Translations under genes and position numbers: made by a program
Shown here: in pieces, positions 25,935 through 35,361 of the stretch
Layout: each line of letters starts with the position of its first letter
How positions within the stretch are numbered: the stretch's first letter is position 1
The notes under the pieces: model-generated
Told to the model about the DNA's origin: nothing
Databases searched by the model: none
Seen by the model: only the letters and a program-made list of their open reading frames with translations
NCBI GenBank assembly: GCA_002973635.1
Contig: CP027224.1
Span: forward strand, 3,916,501-3,980,500
Reading direction: 5' to 3'
Length of the DNA stretch: 64,000 nt
Origin: Lysinibacillus sp. B2A1
Lineage (GTDB): Bacteria > Bacillota > Bacilli > Bacillales_A > Planococcaceae

Positions 25935-26200
25935 TCACTCCAAACAATAAAGATCACAAACAGTGAGTGAATTTGAAAATAAGCATTTTTCTGTACGTAG
26001 TCATCCTACTATCAAGTGGAGCTAACAAAGGGTTGAACACCAAATTCACTCAAACAGTTTTATGCCCAGGGTCTAAGCCACCAAAAAAAGCCGCGTCTTA
26101 CATCCTGTTTGTGTCACTACCATTATGGACAGGAGGAACTTATTTTCATGCCAGGGTTGGGAGAAGAAAGCTCATGATTGTTTTATGTAACTTAAAAATT
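25935..26200 (-). ncRNA. Possible bridge RNA region of the IS110 element
   Basis: The ~270 bases upstream of the transposase start are non-coding. They contain a long-range inverted pair (GAGTGAATTTG at 25970-25980 and CAAATTCACTC near 26041-26052) and smaller pairs. In IS110-group elements this position, between the left end and the transposase, encodes the structured bridge RNA that selects donor and target DNA. Structure and loops were not computed, so this is a position-based call. Confidence 0.4.
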
Positions 26201-26209
26201 TCTTAAGCA

Positions 26210-26686
26210 CTATAAAAAATTATTTACCTCTAACTTTAAACTATCTACAAACTCGTTAATTTGTTCCATTTTTACTTTTAAACATAGTGCAGGACCAGTT
26301 TCTGATGCACTATGATTATTCTTCTCACCTGCATCTAACACAAAAAATAATCTATAATAAGGCTCCCATTCATCCCTTTCATGTTCAGGCACTTGATGTA
26401 AACCATATTCAGGATAATAATAAGAACCAAAAAGGGGAATATGATAAATACATAGCCCAGGGTCATGGGGTTCTAACATACTTAGATGCATAAGATCTAT
26501 TTGTCTTAAATCATCTAGTAATTTTAAAAAATCTCTTCTCAAACAAAGTATTTCAGAAAAAATTTCCGGAAAACTTTTACCTGAACGAAATTGTATATTG
26601 AATTTAACACTAGATTCATTCACTAAAACTAAATTTATTTCAACTTCACAACTAGGTTGACTAAAATAATCTTTTAATATAGCCAT
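26210..26686 (-). CDS. Protein of unknown function, immunity-like size
   Basis: 158 residues, soluble, acidic. The sequence starts MAILKDYFSQPSCEVEINLV and ends VDSLKLEVNNFL; aromatic motif FGSYYYPEYGLHQVPEHERD and PYYRLFFVLDAGEKNNH. It resembles orphan immunity proteins (WapI-like) in composition and length, but I would not assign that. AAGGGGG is 8 bases before the ATG. The next 330 bases upstream (26687-27016) hold no gene. Confidence 0.6.
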   Translation of the reverse strand: MAILKDYFSQPSCEVEINLVLVNESSVKFNIQFRSGKSFPEIFSEILCLRRDFLKLLDDLRQIDLMHLSMLEPHDPGLCIYHIPLFGSYYYPEYGLHQVPEHERDEWEPYYRLFFVLDAGEKNNHSASETGPALCLKVKMEQINEFVDSLKLEVNNFL

Positions 26687-27016
26687 AAATAAATCCCCCT
26701 TACCTATTAGTGGTCATTTCTTCCACAAAAAAACACCCGTAGTAGCAAATGCTTATATTATTCCTCATCCTTATTTTCATTTTGTCGGATTTCTACTTTT
26801 TTTACGCTGCTGTTGTTTCTTGCAACTGTCTCATATAAATGCGTGGTATTTCAAAGAATCACTTAGTAAACACTATAATTTTGGAATCAATTAATGCTTG
26901 GAAACTAAAATAAACAACCTCTCAACACTGTTCAGAAGTATTTCGTTTAGGTAAACGTACAAGAAACATAATTCTTTTTACATATAGTATCAAATATGAT
27001 AGAAAGGGTGTGCAGT

Positions 27017-28063
27017 GTGAGAAAAAAACATAAAAATTTTAAAAAGTTCAAGTTTAAATCAAATCCAAGTTGTCACTGTCGTTGTTGTTATTTTTGTTGC
27101 CCTTGTCATTGTAAGCCACCATTTATACCTGTGCCACCAACTCCACCTTGTCATTTTTTAGTGTACGTTACAGATGCTGGTCAGTTAGCTACGCCTGATA
27201 ATATGGTATCGGTGATTGATACAGCTACAAATACGATAGTTGCTACCATTCCAGTAGGAACGGCTCCATTAGAAGTAGCGATTACACCGAATGGAGCATT
27301 TGGCTATGTTCCAGCTCTATTCTCGGATAATGTAACGGTTTTTGATACTGCAACAAACGCTGTAGTCACTACTATTTCAGTAGGAATTGGACCTGATCCT
27401 CTTGGTGTCGCAATTTCACCAAATGGAACACTTGCTTATGTATCAAATCATGGAACTAACACTGTATCTGTCATAGATACAGCTACAAATACGGTAACCG
27501 CTACTATTACAGTAGGGCTTCAGCCTCAGGGTATAGCTTTTACTCCGAACAGTGCGTTTGCTTACGTTGCAAACGAAAACTCAAATTCAGTGTCAGTTAT
27601 AAATACAGCTACAAATGCCGTTGTTGCTACAATTCCTGTGGGAATTCGCCCAAGATCAATCGTTATTACACCGAGCGGACAATTTGCTTACGTAACAAAC
27701 GAAAATAGTAATACAGTATCTGTCATTAGTACAGCAACAAATACAGTAGTTGCTACAATTCCCGTGGGAACAGGACCTGTAGGAACAGCAATTACACCGG
27801 ATGGAACACTTGTTTATATTGTCAATAAAGGTAATAATACTGTATCTGTCATTAATACAGCAACGAATTCGGTGATTGCCACAATCCCTGTTGGAGTATC
27901 ACCTGACCAAGTAACCATCTTGCCGGATGGAACACTTGCTTATGTCACAAATCAGCTTGACAATACTGTGTCTGTCATAGATATAGCAACAAATACAGTA
28001 ATTGATACAATTTCAGGGTTTAACGGTCCTACTGGTATAAAAACCGGAACAATCTGCCAATAA
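27017..28063 (+). CDS. Seven-bladed YVTN beta-propeller protein with Cys cluster
   Basis: 348 residues from GTG 27017 (AAAGGGTG upstream; the ATG at 26996 has no RBS). Residues ~15-45 form a Cys/His-rich cluster (SCHCRCCYFCCPCHC) followed by PPFIPVPPTPP. The rest is seven ~42-residue repeats of the YVTN type, each with (A/V)YV-N, N-x-V-S-V-I-x-T-A-T-N and V-(A/T)-T-I-x-V-G, for example ATNTVVATIPVGTGP. There is no signal peptide, which together with the Cys cluster suggests a spore-coat, exosporium or otherwise non-classical surface location; this is inference. Single gene. Confidence 0.85.
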   Translation: MRKKHKNFKKFKFKSNPSCHCRCCYFCCPCHCKPPFIPVPPTPPCHFLVYVTDAGQLATPDNMVSVIDTATNTIVATIPVGTAPLEVAITPNGAFGYVPALFSDNVTVFDTATNAVVTTISVGIGPDPLGVAISPNGTLAYVSNHGTNTVSVIDTATNTVTATITVGLQPQGIAFTPNSAFAYVANENSNSVSVINTATNAVVATIPVGIRPRSIVITPSGQFAYVTNENSNTVSVISTATNTVVATIPVGTGPVGTAITPDGTLVYIVNKGNNTVSVINTATNSVIATIPVGVSPDQVTILPDGTLAYVTNQLDNTVSVIDIATNTVIDTISGFNGPTGIKTGTICQ

Positions 28064-28745
28064 AAATAAACTTTTTATACAAAAGAGTAAAAAATACGTT
28101 CAGATTTGATTTCAAGGGACATCTTGTTTTGCTTGTATATAATGATTTTGGGATAGCAGACGTATACATCCTCTAAAATATATTGCTACTATGCTATCCC
28201 AGGCCCTACATAAAAAAGCCACACCTTTGAGAATTTATTGAATCAACTCTTAAAGATACTAGTAGAAAATTATTGGATAATTACAAAGAATATAAACATG
28301 ACCCCTAATAGATTAATTTTTCATATATATGTGTTTTCTTCCTCTAGACCAAACATAGGGTTCTGGTCTATTTTAGCTATTACTTCCTTTTATGGTTTGC
28401 TATCTTCGGAAGCTAAAAAATGGAATGACTCATATAATCAAGAAAAAGAGAACTCGAATAATAACGATTTCTCCTTTTCTTGAATAACAGCTAGCTATGC
28501 TCCAGCCTGTTTAATTACTGCATAATATCTTTCTTTGTTTCAACACTGAACAAATTAGTTCGGGTATTTTGATTCCCCTATGTTATTATCCTCTATTAGT
28601 TAATATACAATATTCTTAGATTTTCCTTAAAATACATTTAGGTCCTAGCCTTTTCTTATTTGGACATCATCAAAAGATCTTACTAACATGGATGATTTTA
28701 CCTCTACTAATACAAAAGGTTAATCATTTCTATGTTCTTCTCCCA
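28064..28745. other. Gap with no supported gene
   Basis: 680 bases between the propeller gene and the converging threonine-synthase-like gene. A hairpin GGGATAGCA to TGCTATCCC spans 28150-28203 with a large loop. A weak 81-residue plus-strand frame (28238-28483) has a plausible C-terminal part but no RBS and is not called. Confidence 0.5.
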
Positions 28746-29936
28746 TTATTCTCTAACAGCCAAAGGATTCATAGATAAACTATTTTTCGACTCTTTAAAG
28801 ATTCGATTCATATCCTTGAATCCTGAGCCAGTAACTAAAAGAACTACATTCATATCTTGATTTATAAGCTTTTTTCTAAGATCCGATACTAAGCCTGCCC
28901 ATGCTGCCGCTGCTGAAGGCTCTACAAAAATGCCAGCCTTGGTAGCTAATTTTTTTTGGGCATGTAAAATCTCTTCATCCGATATGGAAATACCCCAGCT
29001 ATTTGTCTTACATAGATAATCAATAGCCATTTCTGCATTTGCAGGTGATTTAACAGAGATAGAATCAGCGATAGTATCTGTTTTCTCTAGGATTAAATCT
29101 CTTCTCTCCCTCCAACTTTTTACTATTGCATCACTACCCTTTGCTTGCACTAAAATACAAAGTGGTAACTTATCAATAAGTCCCTCTTGTTTAAGGTCAA
29201 TAAAGCCTTTGCAAACAGCGCTATAAATTACACCGTCACCAGCTGGTATATAAATAATATCGGGTGCTTTGAAGCCTAATTGATTGTACAGTTCAATAGA
29301 AACTGTTTTTTTCCCTTCTATCGTAAAAGGATTATAAGCGGTATTTCTATTAATACCTCCAAATCTTTCTGTATACTCTAGTGATAGTTTATATGCATCA
29401 TCGTATGTTCCTTTCACAGGGATAACGCTCGCTCCAAAAAAAATGGACTGTGCTATTTTTTCTTTAGGTGCAGTTTCAGGTATAAATAAAACGGTTTTTA
29501 ATCCATAGGCAGCAGAAATACAAGCCATTGCAGAACCAGCATTTCCTGTAGATGCAAGTACAATTTTCTGCTCATTATGGAAGATAGCTTGTTCTGCAAT
29601 TAATAACGATGCTCTATCTTTTAGTGACCCTGAAGGATTTAAACTGTCATTTTTAATAAAAAGATTGGGTAGTCCTATCTCTTTTCTTAATAAAGCAGGC
29701 TCTAATAATGGGGTATTACCAACCTTTAAAGCAGACGAATTTTGAATGGCAATTGGAAGAAAGGAATCCGGTTCAGCCATTGAGTTTCTCTTTGTCTTTT
29801 TTTGAGGTTCATATTTAACGGATAATATACCCTTTTGAAAACCATTATTCTTAACATTTTTACAAACAGGACATAGATAAACGATTCCTTCTGATTGAAA
29901 TTCATATCCACATGAAACACAATCATATCGTATCAC
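28746..29936 (-). CDS. Threonine-synthase-like PLP enzyme with zinc ribbon
   Basis: 396 residues. N-terminal zinc ribbon YDCVSCGYEF, then VYLCPVCKN (two CxxC pairs). Fold-type II PLP domain: LFIKNDSLNPSGSLKDRASL with the PLP Lys, VLASTGNAGSAMACISAAYG, and VVLLVTGSGFKD. GTG at 29936 is preferred (GGAGGAG 11 bases before); GTG at 29948 overlaps the RBS. It is the last gene of the sbnAB operon. Usual ThrC makes threonine from O-phosphohomoserine; here a phospho-amino acid related to serine or diaminopropionate is an alternative substrate. Function open. Confidence 0.75.
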   Translation of the reverse strand: MIRYDCVSCGYEFQSEGIVYLCPVCKNVKNNGFQKGILSVKYEPQKKTKRNSMAEPDSFLPIAIQNSSALKVGNTPLLEPALLRKEIGLPNLFIKNDSLNPSGSLKDRASLLIAEQAIFHNEQKIVLASTGNAGSAMACISAAYGLKTVLFIPETAPKEKIAQSIFFGASVIPVKGTYDDAYKLSLEYTERFGGINRNTAYNPFTIEGKKTVSIELYNQLGFKAPDIIYIPAGDGVIYSAVCKGFIDLKQEGLIDKLPLCILVQAKGSDAIVKSWRERRDLILEKTDTIADSISVKSPANAEMAIDYLCKTNSWGISISDEEILHAQKKLATKAGIFVEPSAAAAWAGLVSDLRKKLINQDMNVVLLVTGSGFKDMNRIFKESKNSLSMNPLAVRE

Positions 29937-29982
29937 TTTAATTATCACTCCTCCGTATATTTCTACTAAAAAAATCTCTTCA

Positions 29983-30948
29983 TTATTTCAGAATGAGACC
30001 GATATTATTTTGCTTCGCTTTTTCAAAATACAATTTAGCTATTGTTATATCGAAAATAGCCATTCCCATTGGATGAAACATTATTGCTTGATTATCAGGA
30101 AATTCTTTCATTGCATTATGAAGGACTACATCAATAATGGATTTTGTATCCTCTTTATTCAAATTACATTCTTTATGCATTACCTCTATATCTGTATTTG
30201 CTCGACAGACCTCGTCCCAATCATCTACAATCATTGACTGGGTGAAATCAATAATACTAGGTTCATAATCACGAAGAGAAACATTCAGCAGTAGTGCGCC
30301 CTTTTTAGGTTCTTTATTTATATATCTCTTCTCTGAAACTGTACAAGTTATAAAGATTTCACTATGTTTATAAACTTCTTCCCATGAACTACAAACTTCT
30401 GTTTTCTCTAGCCAATTTGCAGGTATTTTCTCTGTAGAAATTCCAGCAATATCAAAAATATAAATTTTATTTATTTTTTCATTTAATAATTCTGTTACCA
30501 TTTGATAATGTAACTGACCTATTGGACCAAATCCAATAATGCCGATATTAATTTCATTTAATTCTCTAGCCGCTTGAAATTCACGTATAATCAATCCCGA
30601 AACAGATGCTGTACGTATCCCACTTATTATTGCGGTATTTATGATGCATACTGGCTCTCCTGTATGAACATCGTTTAAAATCGTTATTGAGTGAGCTCTT
30701 GGAATAGCCTTTTTAATATTTTTCGGAAAACTTGCAATCCATTTTATACCTGTAGAAGAGATGTCACCACCAACATATGCTGGCATAGCTATAATACGAT
30801 CATTCGGATCTTTAAATTTCAAATAAGGTTTAATCGGTTGAGAAAAATCATTGTTTGCTAAGCATTCTACAGCGTATTTCAGATGAGAAATGTTTTCACG
30901 CCAATTTATTGGAATCGTTGATATATCTGTATTATTTAAATAAAGCAT
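29983..30948 (-). CDS. sbnB: SbnB-like dehydrogenase (diaminopropionate synthesis)
   Basis: 321 residues, ornithine cyclodeaminase/mu-crystallin family. Close to SbnB through the whole length: start MLYLNNTDIS, IAMPAYVGGDISSTGIKWIA, SGIRTASVSG, the NAD loop GIIGFGPIGQLH, MIVDDWDEVCR and end PMGMAIFDITIAKLYFEKA. SbnB oxidises N-(1-amino-1-carboxyl-2-ethyl)-glutamate, releasing L-2,3-diaminopropionate and 2-oxoglutarate. It stands 22 bases behind sbnA, as in the staphyloferrin B cluster. The DauB-type L-arginine dehydrogenase is related but less like it. Confidence 0.85.
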   Translation of the reverse strand: MLYLNNTDISTIPINWRENISHLKYAVECLANNDFSQPIKPYLKFKDPNDRIIAMPAYVGGDISSTGIKWIASFPKNIKKAIPRAHSITILNDVHTGEPVCIINTAIISGIRTASVSGLIIREFQAARELNEINIGIIGFGPIGQLHYQMVTELLNEKINKIYIFDIAGISTEKIPANWLEKTEVCSSWEEVYKHSEIFITCTVSEKRYINKEPKKGALLLNVSLRDYEPSIIDFTQSMIVDDWDEVCRANTDIEVMHKECNLNKEDTKSIIDVVLHNAMKEFPDNQAIMFHPMGMAIFDITIAKLYFEKAKQNNIGLILK

Positions 30949-30970
30949 GGTATTTCCAACTCCTTTTGTA

Positions 30971-31936
30971 CTATAAAATCACTGTATCCTTTTGATTATC
31001 GATCCATTTTACCCATTCATTATTATAAACAGTATCAACATATGGTGAACCACCATCGGGGCATAGAAACACTACATTTGGAGCTTGGTTAAGTTTTTTA
31101 CCTTTAAAATATTCACAAATTGCGTAATAGGATGCTCCTGAAGAACCACCTGCAAAAATAACAAATTTCTCAAAAAGCTCATAACATCCTTTTACTGCTT
31201 CGGCTTCTGGAACATATATTACTTCATCTATTAAAGCTTCTTTTAAAATATCAGGTGTCATACTCGACCCAATCCCAGGAATATAACGCTTGCCTGGAGG
31301 TTTTCCGAAAATAACTGAACCCTCCGTATCTACAGCAATAATTTTTATAGCAGGAAATTTCTCTTTTAATTTTCTTGAAACTCCTGCAATGGTTCCACAA
31401 GAACTAACACCAATAAACGCATAATCTAATTTATCGAAATATTCTGATATTTCAGATCCCAGTCCGTAATAGTGAGCTCGTAAACAATCTATATTTCCAT
31501 ATTGATTGGTCCAAAATACATTATCATTATTAGTTTGAAAACGTTTTATTTCGTTAATTCTTGTTAAGAGATACCCACCTGTTTCATCCCTCTCTGTAAC
31601 TTTTATAACATCGTGTGAAATTGTACGAAGCAATTTTTCATATGTTTGACTTATATTCATATCGATAATGGGGACAAACTTAATTTTTAAAAATTTACAT
31701 ATGGTAGCTAATGCTATAGCAAAATTCCCAGATGATGATTCAATTACTGTTGTATTTTCATTAATATTTCCATTTGTAATGGCTTCTTTAATTACATAAT
31801 AAGCTGGTCTCATTTTCACACTGCCCATTAGATTATAAAATTCTAATTTTGCAAATAAATTAATAGGATTTACATCTAGCTTCACACATGGCGTTTTGCC
31901 AATATATTGATTAAGATAATCTAATTTTTTTAGCAA
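30971..31936 (-). CDS. sbnA: SbnA-like synthase (diaminopropionate synthesis)
   Basis: 321 residues, cysteine-synthase fold with PLP. It matches SbnA rather than CysK: GKTPCVKL, AKLEFYNLMGSVKMRPA (PLP Lys), VIESSSGNFAIALATI, HYYGLGSEI, GVSSCGTIAG, AVDTEGSVIFGKPPGKRYIP, GIGSS. SbnA joins O-phospho-L-serine and L-glutamate. One difference is MRPA where SbnA has DRPA, next to the Lys. Start is TTG with AAGGGAG at ~10 bases. Cytosolic. Confidence 0.85.
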   Translation of the reverse strand: MLKKLDYLNQYIGKTPCVKLDVNPINLFAKLEFYNLMGSVKMRPAYYVIKEAITNGNINENTTVIESSSGNFAIALATICKFLKIKFVPIIDMNISQTYEKLLRTISHDVIKVTERDETGGYLLTRINEIKRFQTNNDNVFWTNQYGNIDCLRAHYYGLGSEISEYFDKLDYAFIGVSSCGTIAGVSRKLKEKFPAIKIIAVDTEGSVIFGKPPGKRYIPGIGSSMTPDILKEALIDEVIYVPEAEAVKGCYELFEKFVIFAGGSSGASYYAICEYFKGKKLNQAPNVVFLCPDGGSPYVDTVYNNEWVKWIDNQKDTVIL

Positions 31937-32007
31937 ATTTTAATAAACTCCCTTCATATATAAAGTAATAGAAGATACACAGCTTATTCTCGTAATAAAA
32001 TAAGTAG

Positions 32008-32388
32008 TTATAAACTCAAAATTGCTTCAACTGCGAAGTCCGTTCCTTTAGGTAAGGCTTTCACACCAACTGCTGCCCTTGCGGGATATGGTGTTGTAAA
32101 AAGTTTCTCCATTTCTTCATTAACTAATGAAAAATGAGCTAAATCAGTTAGATATATTGTTACCTTAACCACATTCGAAAGATTTCCTCCAGTAGCTTCC
32201 ACAACAGATTTTAAATTATTAAATGCGCATTGAATCTGTTCCTTTATCCCACCTTCTATTACCTCCATTGTTTCAGGTACAATGGGTGCTTGGGCGGATA
32301 AAAAAACAAGATTATTTGAATGAATTGCCTGTGAATAGGTTCCGATTGGTTCTGGTGCATTTTTTGTATATATCTCTTTAATTGACAT
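32008..32388 (-). CDS. ridA: RidA family imine/enamine deaminase
   Basis: 126 residues (start ATG 32388 after GGAGAG). Family marks: PEPIGTYSQAI, SAQAPIVPE, VVKVTIYLTDL, PYPARAAVGVKALPKG with the key Arg, and VEAILSL. RidA hydrolyses reactive 2-imino or enamine products of PLP and flavin enzymes to keto acids plus ammonia. Its place between a flavin amino-acid dehydrogenase and two PLP enzymes fits handling of imino acids formed by the dehydrogenase. Confidence 0.92.
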   Translation of the reverse strand: MSIKEIYTKNAPEPIGTYSQAIHSNNLVFLSAQAPIVPETMEVIEGGIKEQIQCAFNNLKSVVEATGGNLSNVVKVTIYLTDLAHFSLVNEEMEKLFTTPYPARAAVGVKALPKGTDFAVEAILSL

Positions 32389-32425
32389 TTTTATACTCTC
32401 CATTCTCACGTTAAGTTTTCAATAA

Positions 32426-33589
32426 TTACTTAGTTACTCCAATTGTCATACTGTTACGTTCTAAACTAATTCTATTAGGCGAAAGTGCCTCTTCTAAGAC
32501 TCCAATATTTTTTAACGAATCAGGGAAACACTTTTTTGTAAGAAGCATTTTACAACAATTTGCTATAGCAGGCGCCGTTTGAAACCCATATCCTCCTTGT
32601 CCCACTAGCCAAAAGAAGCCTGATACATCTGCGTCCTCTCCTACAACTGGCGTCCTATCTGCCACAAAGGATCGCAAACCTGCTAATGTATGATCAATCT
32701 TTTTAACATCTATATCAGTTAATACTTCAAGATTATTAGCAGCTATAGCGATATCTAAATCTGATGGTTTGGCATCACAAGGCGTTATTGGAATTTCATC
32801 ACATGGACTTACGAATAATTTTCCAGAGTCGGGTCTAAAATAAAAAGATTCACTTAAATCTCCTACATACGGCCATTTATTTATATTAAATTCATCGATT
32901 GATAGATAAAAGACGCTTCTCTTCTTTGGTTCCAGGTTAATACTTCTAACTCCTGCTAAACCTGCTATCTGGTCTGCCCAAGCACCTGCTGCATTTATAA
33001 TCATCGGTGTAACAATATTACCTTGGGTAGTATCTATACTCCAAAGGTTGTTATGACGAGATATTGAATTCACACTACAATTGGTAATCAAGGCTCCACC
33101 TTTTTCTTTAAATCCATTGATATATCCTTGATGAACAGCATGGGTATCGATATCCATTGCGTCTTGTTCAAATATACCTGATGTATAGATATCTGTATTA
33201 ATGACCGGAACAATATTCCTTAGCTGATTACCCTCTAGCAGTCTCAAATTACCCACATCATTTTTCATTTCTTTATAATGTTGTTCTGCTAATATCTTCT
33301 GTTCCTTTGTTGCTAAAAAAATGGCTCCTCTCTCTCTTAATAAGGGTTTATCACTAAATCCTTTTGGAGGGTTAGTATAAAACTCAAGGCTATGCTTTGT
33401 TAATCCTCTTACTGTTTTATTACCATATGCTTGCATGTATATTGCCGCAGAACGTCCTGTGGAATGGTAAGCTAATTGAGTCTCTCTTTCTATCAGAATT
33501 ACACTGGCCTCCTTAGCCAATTCATAGGCTGCCGATGCACCTGCAATTCCCGCACCAATAATTAGATAATCTGTATATTTATCTGTCAT
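32426..33589 (-). CDS. FAD-dependent D-amino-acid dehydrogenase, D-arginine dehydrogenase type
   Basis: 387 residues, DAO superfamily. N-terminal FAD loop YLIIGAGIAGASAAYELA; then YHSTGRSAAIYMQAYGNKTV, DIDTHAVHQGYINGF, NAAGAWADQIAGLAGVRSIN, AGLRSFVADRTPVVGEDAD and GQGGYGFQTAPA, all lined up with the D-arginine dehydrogenase (DauA) of Pseudomonas. Such an enzyme oxidises D-amino acids (D-Arg, D-Lys and others) to imino acids and passes electrons to a quinone or another acceptor. It is followed by ridA at 38 bases. True substrate unknown. Confidence 0.82.
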   Translation of the reverse strand: MTDKYTDYLIIGAGIAGASAAYELAKEASVILIERETQLAYHSTGRSAAIYMQAYGNKTVRGLTKHSLEFYTNPPKGFSDKPLLRERGAIFLATKEQKILAEQHYKEMKNDVGNLRLLEGNQLRNIVPVINTDIYTSGIFEQDAMDIDTHAVHQGYINGFKEKGGALITNCSVNSISRHNNLWSIDTTQGNIVTPMIINAAGAWADQIAGLAGVRSINLEPKKRSVFYLSIDEFNINKWPYVGDLSESFYFRPDSGKLFVSPCDEIPITPCDAKPSDLDIAIAANNLEVLTDIDVKKIDHTLAGLRSFVADRTPVVGEDADVSGFFWLVGQGGYGFQTAPAIANCCKMLLTKKCFPDSLKNIGVLEEALSPNRISLERNSMTIGVTK

Positions 33590-33595
33590 CAACTA

Positions 33596-34849
33596 TCATC
33601 CCTTTTGTGAATTACTAGTTTCCATGTTCATTTCTTTTGTTTTTTTAGAGAAATTATTAAATTTTATTTGAAAAATTGAATTTGTTAGAATCCCAGCGAC
33701 TAATCCCCAGAAAGCAGCCCCTATACCCAAAAAGGAGATACCTGATATTGTAACTAGAAAAGTAATGAGCGCACTTTCTTTTTGAGTGCCTTCCATTGCG
33801 GAAGCAAGGCTTGAACTAAGTGAAGCAAATAGAGCTAAACCAGCAATAACTGCTATAAACTCACCAGGAAGTGCTTGAAAAATTGACGCCATTGCAGCAC
33901 CAAACAAACCAAAGATTAAATAAAATAATCCACATGAAATACCTGCAACATATCTTTTATTTTTATCCTCATGAGCTTCTTTCCCAGTACAAATTGCCGC
34001 AGTAATTGCTGCTAAATTTATAGCATGAGAACCGAATGGTGCTAATAAAATTGAAAAAATTCCTGTTGTTGTAACTAATGGACTTATGGGTACATTATAT
34101 CCATCCGCTCTTAAAACCCCTATACCAGGCGCATTTTGAGATGCCATTGTTACAATACATAATGGAATGCCAATTCCAATCAAAGCATCTAGCGAAAATG
34201 AGGGAACTGTAAAAATAGGGTTCACTAAAGACATATCAATACTTTCAGTCTTTAGATTTCCTGTAAAATAAGTAATGAATAACCCTAAAAATAATGTAAT
34301 TACAACCGTATAACGTGGTGAAAACCTTTTAACAATTAAGAAACACAGTATCATCGGAAAAACTAATTCAGGTAGATTTTTCAAAGATGTAAAAACTTCA
34401 ACTCCAAAGTTTAAAAGAATTCCAGCAAGCATAGCAGTTGTGATTGAATATGGAATTCGGTTCATTATTTTCTCAAATATCCCTGTCCATCCTAGCAAAG
34501 TAATAATTACTGCAGAAAGAATAAATGCTCCAATAGCATCTGTATAGGAATAAATTGACCAGCTTGAAACTAGTAGAACCACTCCTGGCGTGGACCACGC
34601 TGTTATAATTGGAGATTTAAACCAAATACTCAATAAAATACAGGTTATCCCACTACCTATAGAGATTGCCCATATCCACGAAGATAAATGAGAATCACTT
34701 AAATGCGCAACTTTAGCAGCTTGGAAAACAATTACTAAAGGTCCAGCATAAGATACCATTGTAGCTATTAATCCGACAACTACAGCTGATATTGATAAAT
34801 CTTCTTTTAACATTCCCATATTAAAGGAGTGTCTTGAATTCTTTAACAC
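33596..34849 (-). CDS. BenE-family membrane transporter
   Basis: About 417 residues with 11-12 membrane helices. BenE/SLC26-SLC23-like marks: ISAVVVGLIATMVSYAGPLV, SWIWAISIGSGITCI, WSTPGVVLLV and the long Gly/Ala helix segment near 350 (FIAVIAGLALFASLSSSL). BenE proteins are proton-coupled carriers of benzoate or other small acids. GTG 34849 is preferred (GGAGGAAGG at 8 bases). It is the first gene of the diaminopropionate-type operon, so the substrate is probably an amino acid or acid of that path. The stop lies 6 bases before the dehydrogenase start. Confidence 0.8.
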   Translation of the reverse strand: MLKNSRHSFNMGMLKEDLSISAVVVGLIATMVSYAGPLVIVFQAAKVAHLSDSHLSSWIWAISIGSGITCILLSIWFKSPIITAWSTPGVVLLVSSWSIYSYTDAIGAFILSAVIITLLGWTGIFEKIMNRIPYSITTAMLAGILLNFGVEVFTSLKNLPELVFPMILCFLIVKRFSPRYTVVITLFLGLFITYFTGNLKTESIDMSLVNPIFTVPSFSLDALIGIGIPLCIVTMASQNAPGIGVLRADGYNVPISPLVTTTGIFSILLAPFGSHAINLAAITAAICTGKEAHEDKNKRYVAGISCGLFYLIFGLFGAAMASIFQALPGEFIAVIAGLALFASLSSSLASAMEGTQKESALITFLVTISGISFLGIGAAFWGLVAGILTNSIFQIKFNNFSKKTKEMNMETSNSQKG

Positions 34850-35361
34850 AAAGCAACCCTTCCTCCAATATCTGTTTTCTATAAATTTATTTGTTTGATC
34901 ACCTCTCTTTTCTTTGTTTTTTATACTAACACAACAAGTCTCCTTCAAAAACCAGTTTTTCCCACGTTCATTTTTTTGTCAATTTTTAATGATTTTATTA
35001 TTTTATTGGAAAATAAATCTATATTATTCCAAAAATATAAAAATAAAATATTTCTATAAACATCTTTATAATAGTTTTAATTTTAAAAACCTCTTCCTAA
35101 AATAACCAAAATTCTATTAAAAACATATTTTTTCTAAAATATCGAAAATTCCTACTTATTTGATTATTTAAAATTTTCGAACACAACATTTAAATTGTTA
35201 TTAAGCGAAAATTTTATTGAACTAAAGTATTATTGTGTTTAAAAATGGTCTACATAAAAAATTACTTTACCGTTTCGTCCTAAAGAAATTTTTTTATAAT
35301 TAGTTGACAATAGTACTTCGTTGCAATAAGTTTTTTTATTTATTGCGACATTTATGAAATA
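34850..35361. other. AT-rich intergenic region
   Basis: 500 bases between divergent genes, very A/T-rich with runs of A and T. TTGACA at 35302 could be the -35 box for the downstream DUF2809 gene. No regulator box or RNA structure was recognised for the diaminopropionate operon. Confidence 0.5.

Noticed and set aside
28238..28483. 81-residue plus-strand frame
   Set aside because: Its end is protein-like but it lacks an RBS and a good start, and neighbours give no support.
29983..30948. DauB-type L-arginine dehydrogenase, partner of the DauA-like enzyme
   Set aside because: Full-length resemblance is to SbnB (IAMPAYVGG, SGIRTASVS, PMGMAI) and it follows an SbnA homologue; the DauB reading remains a weaker option.
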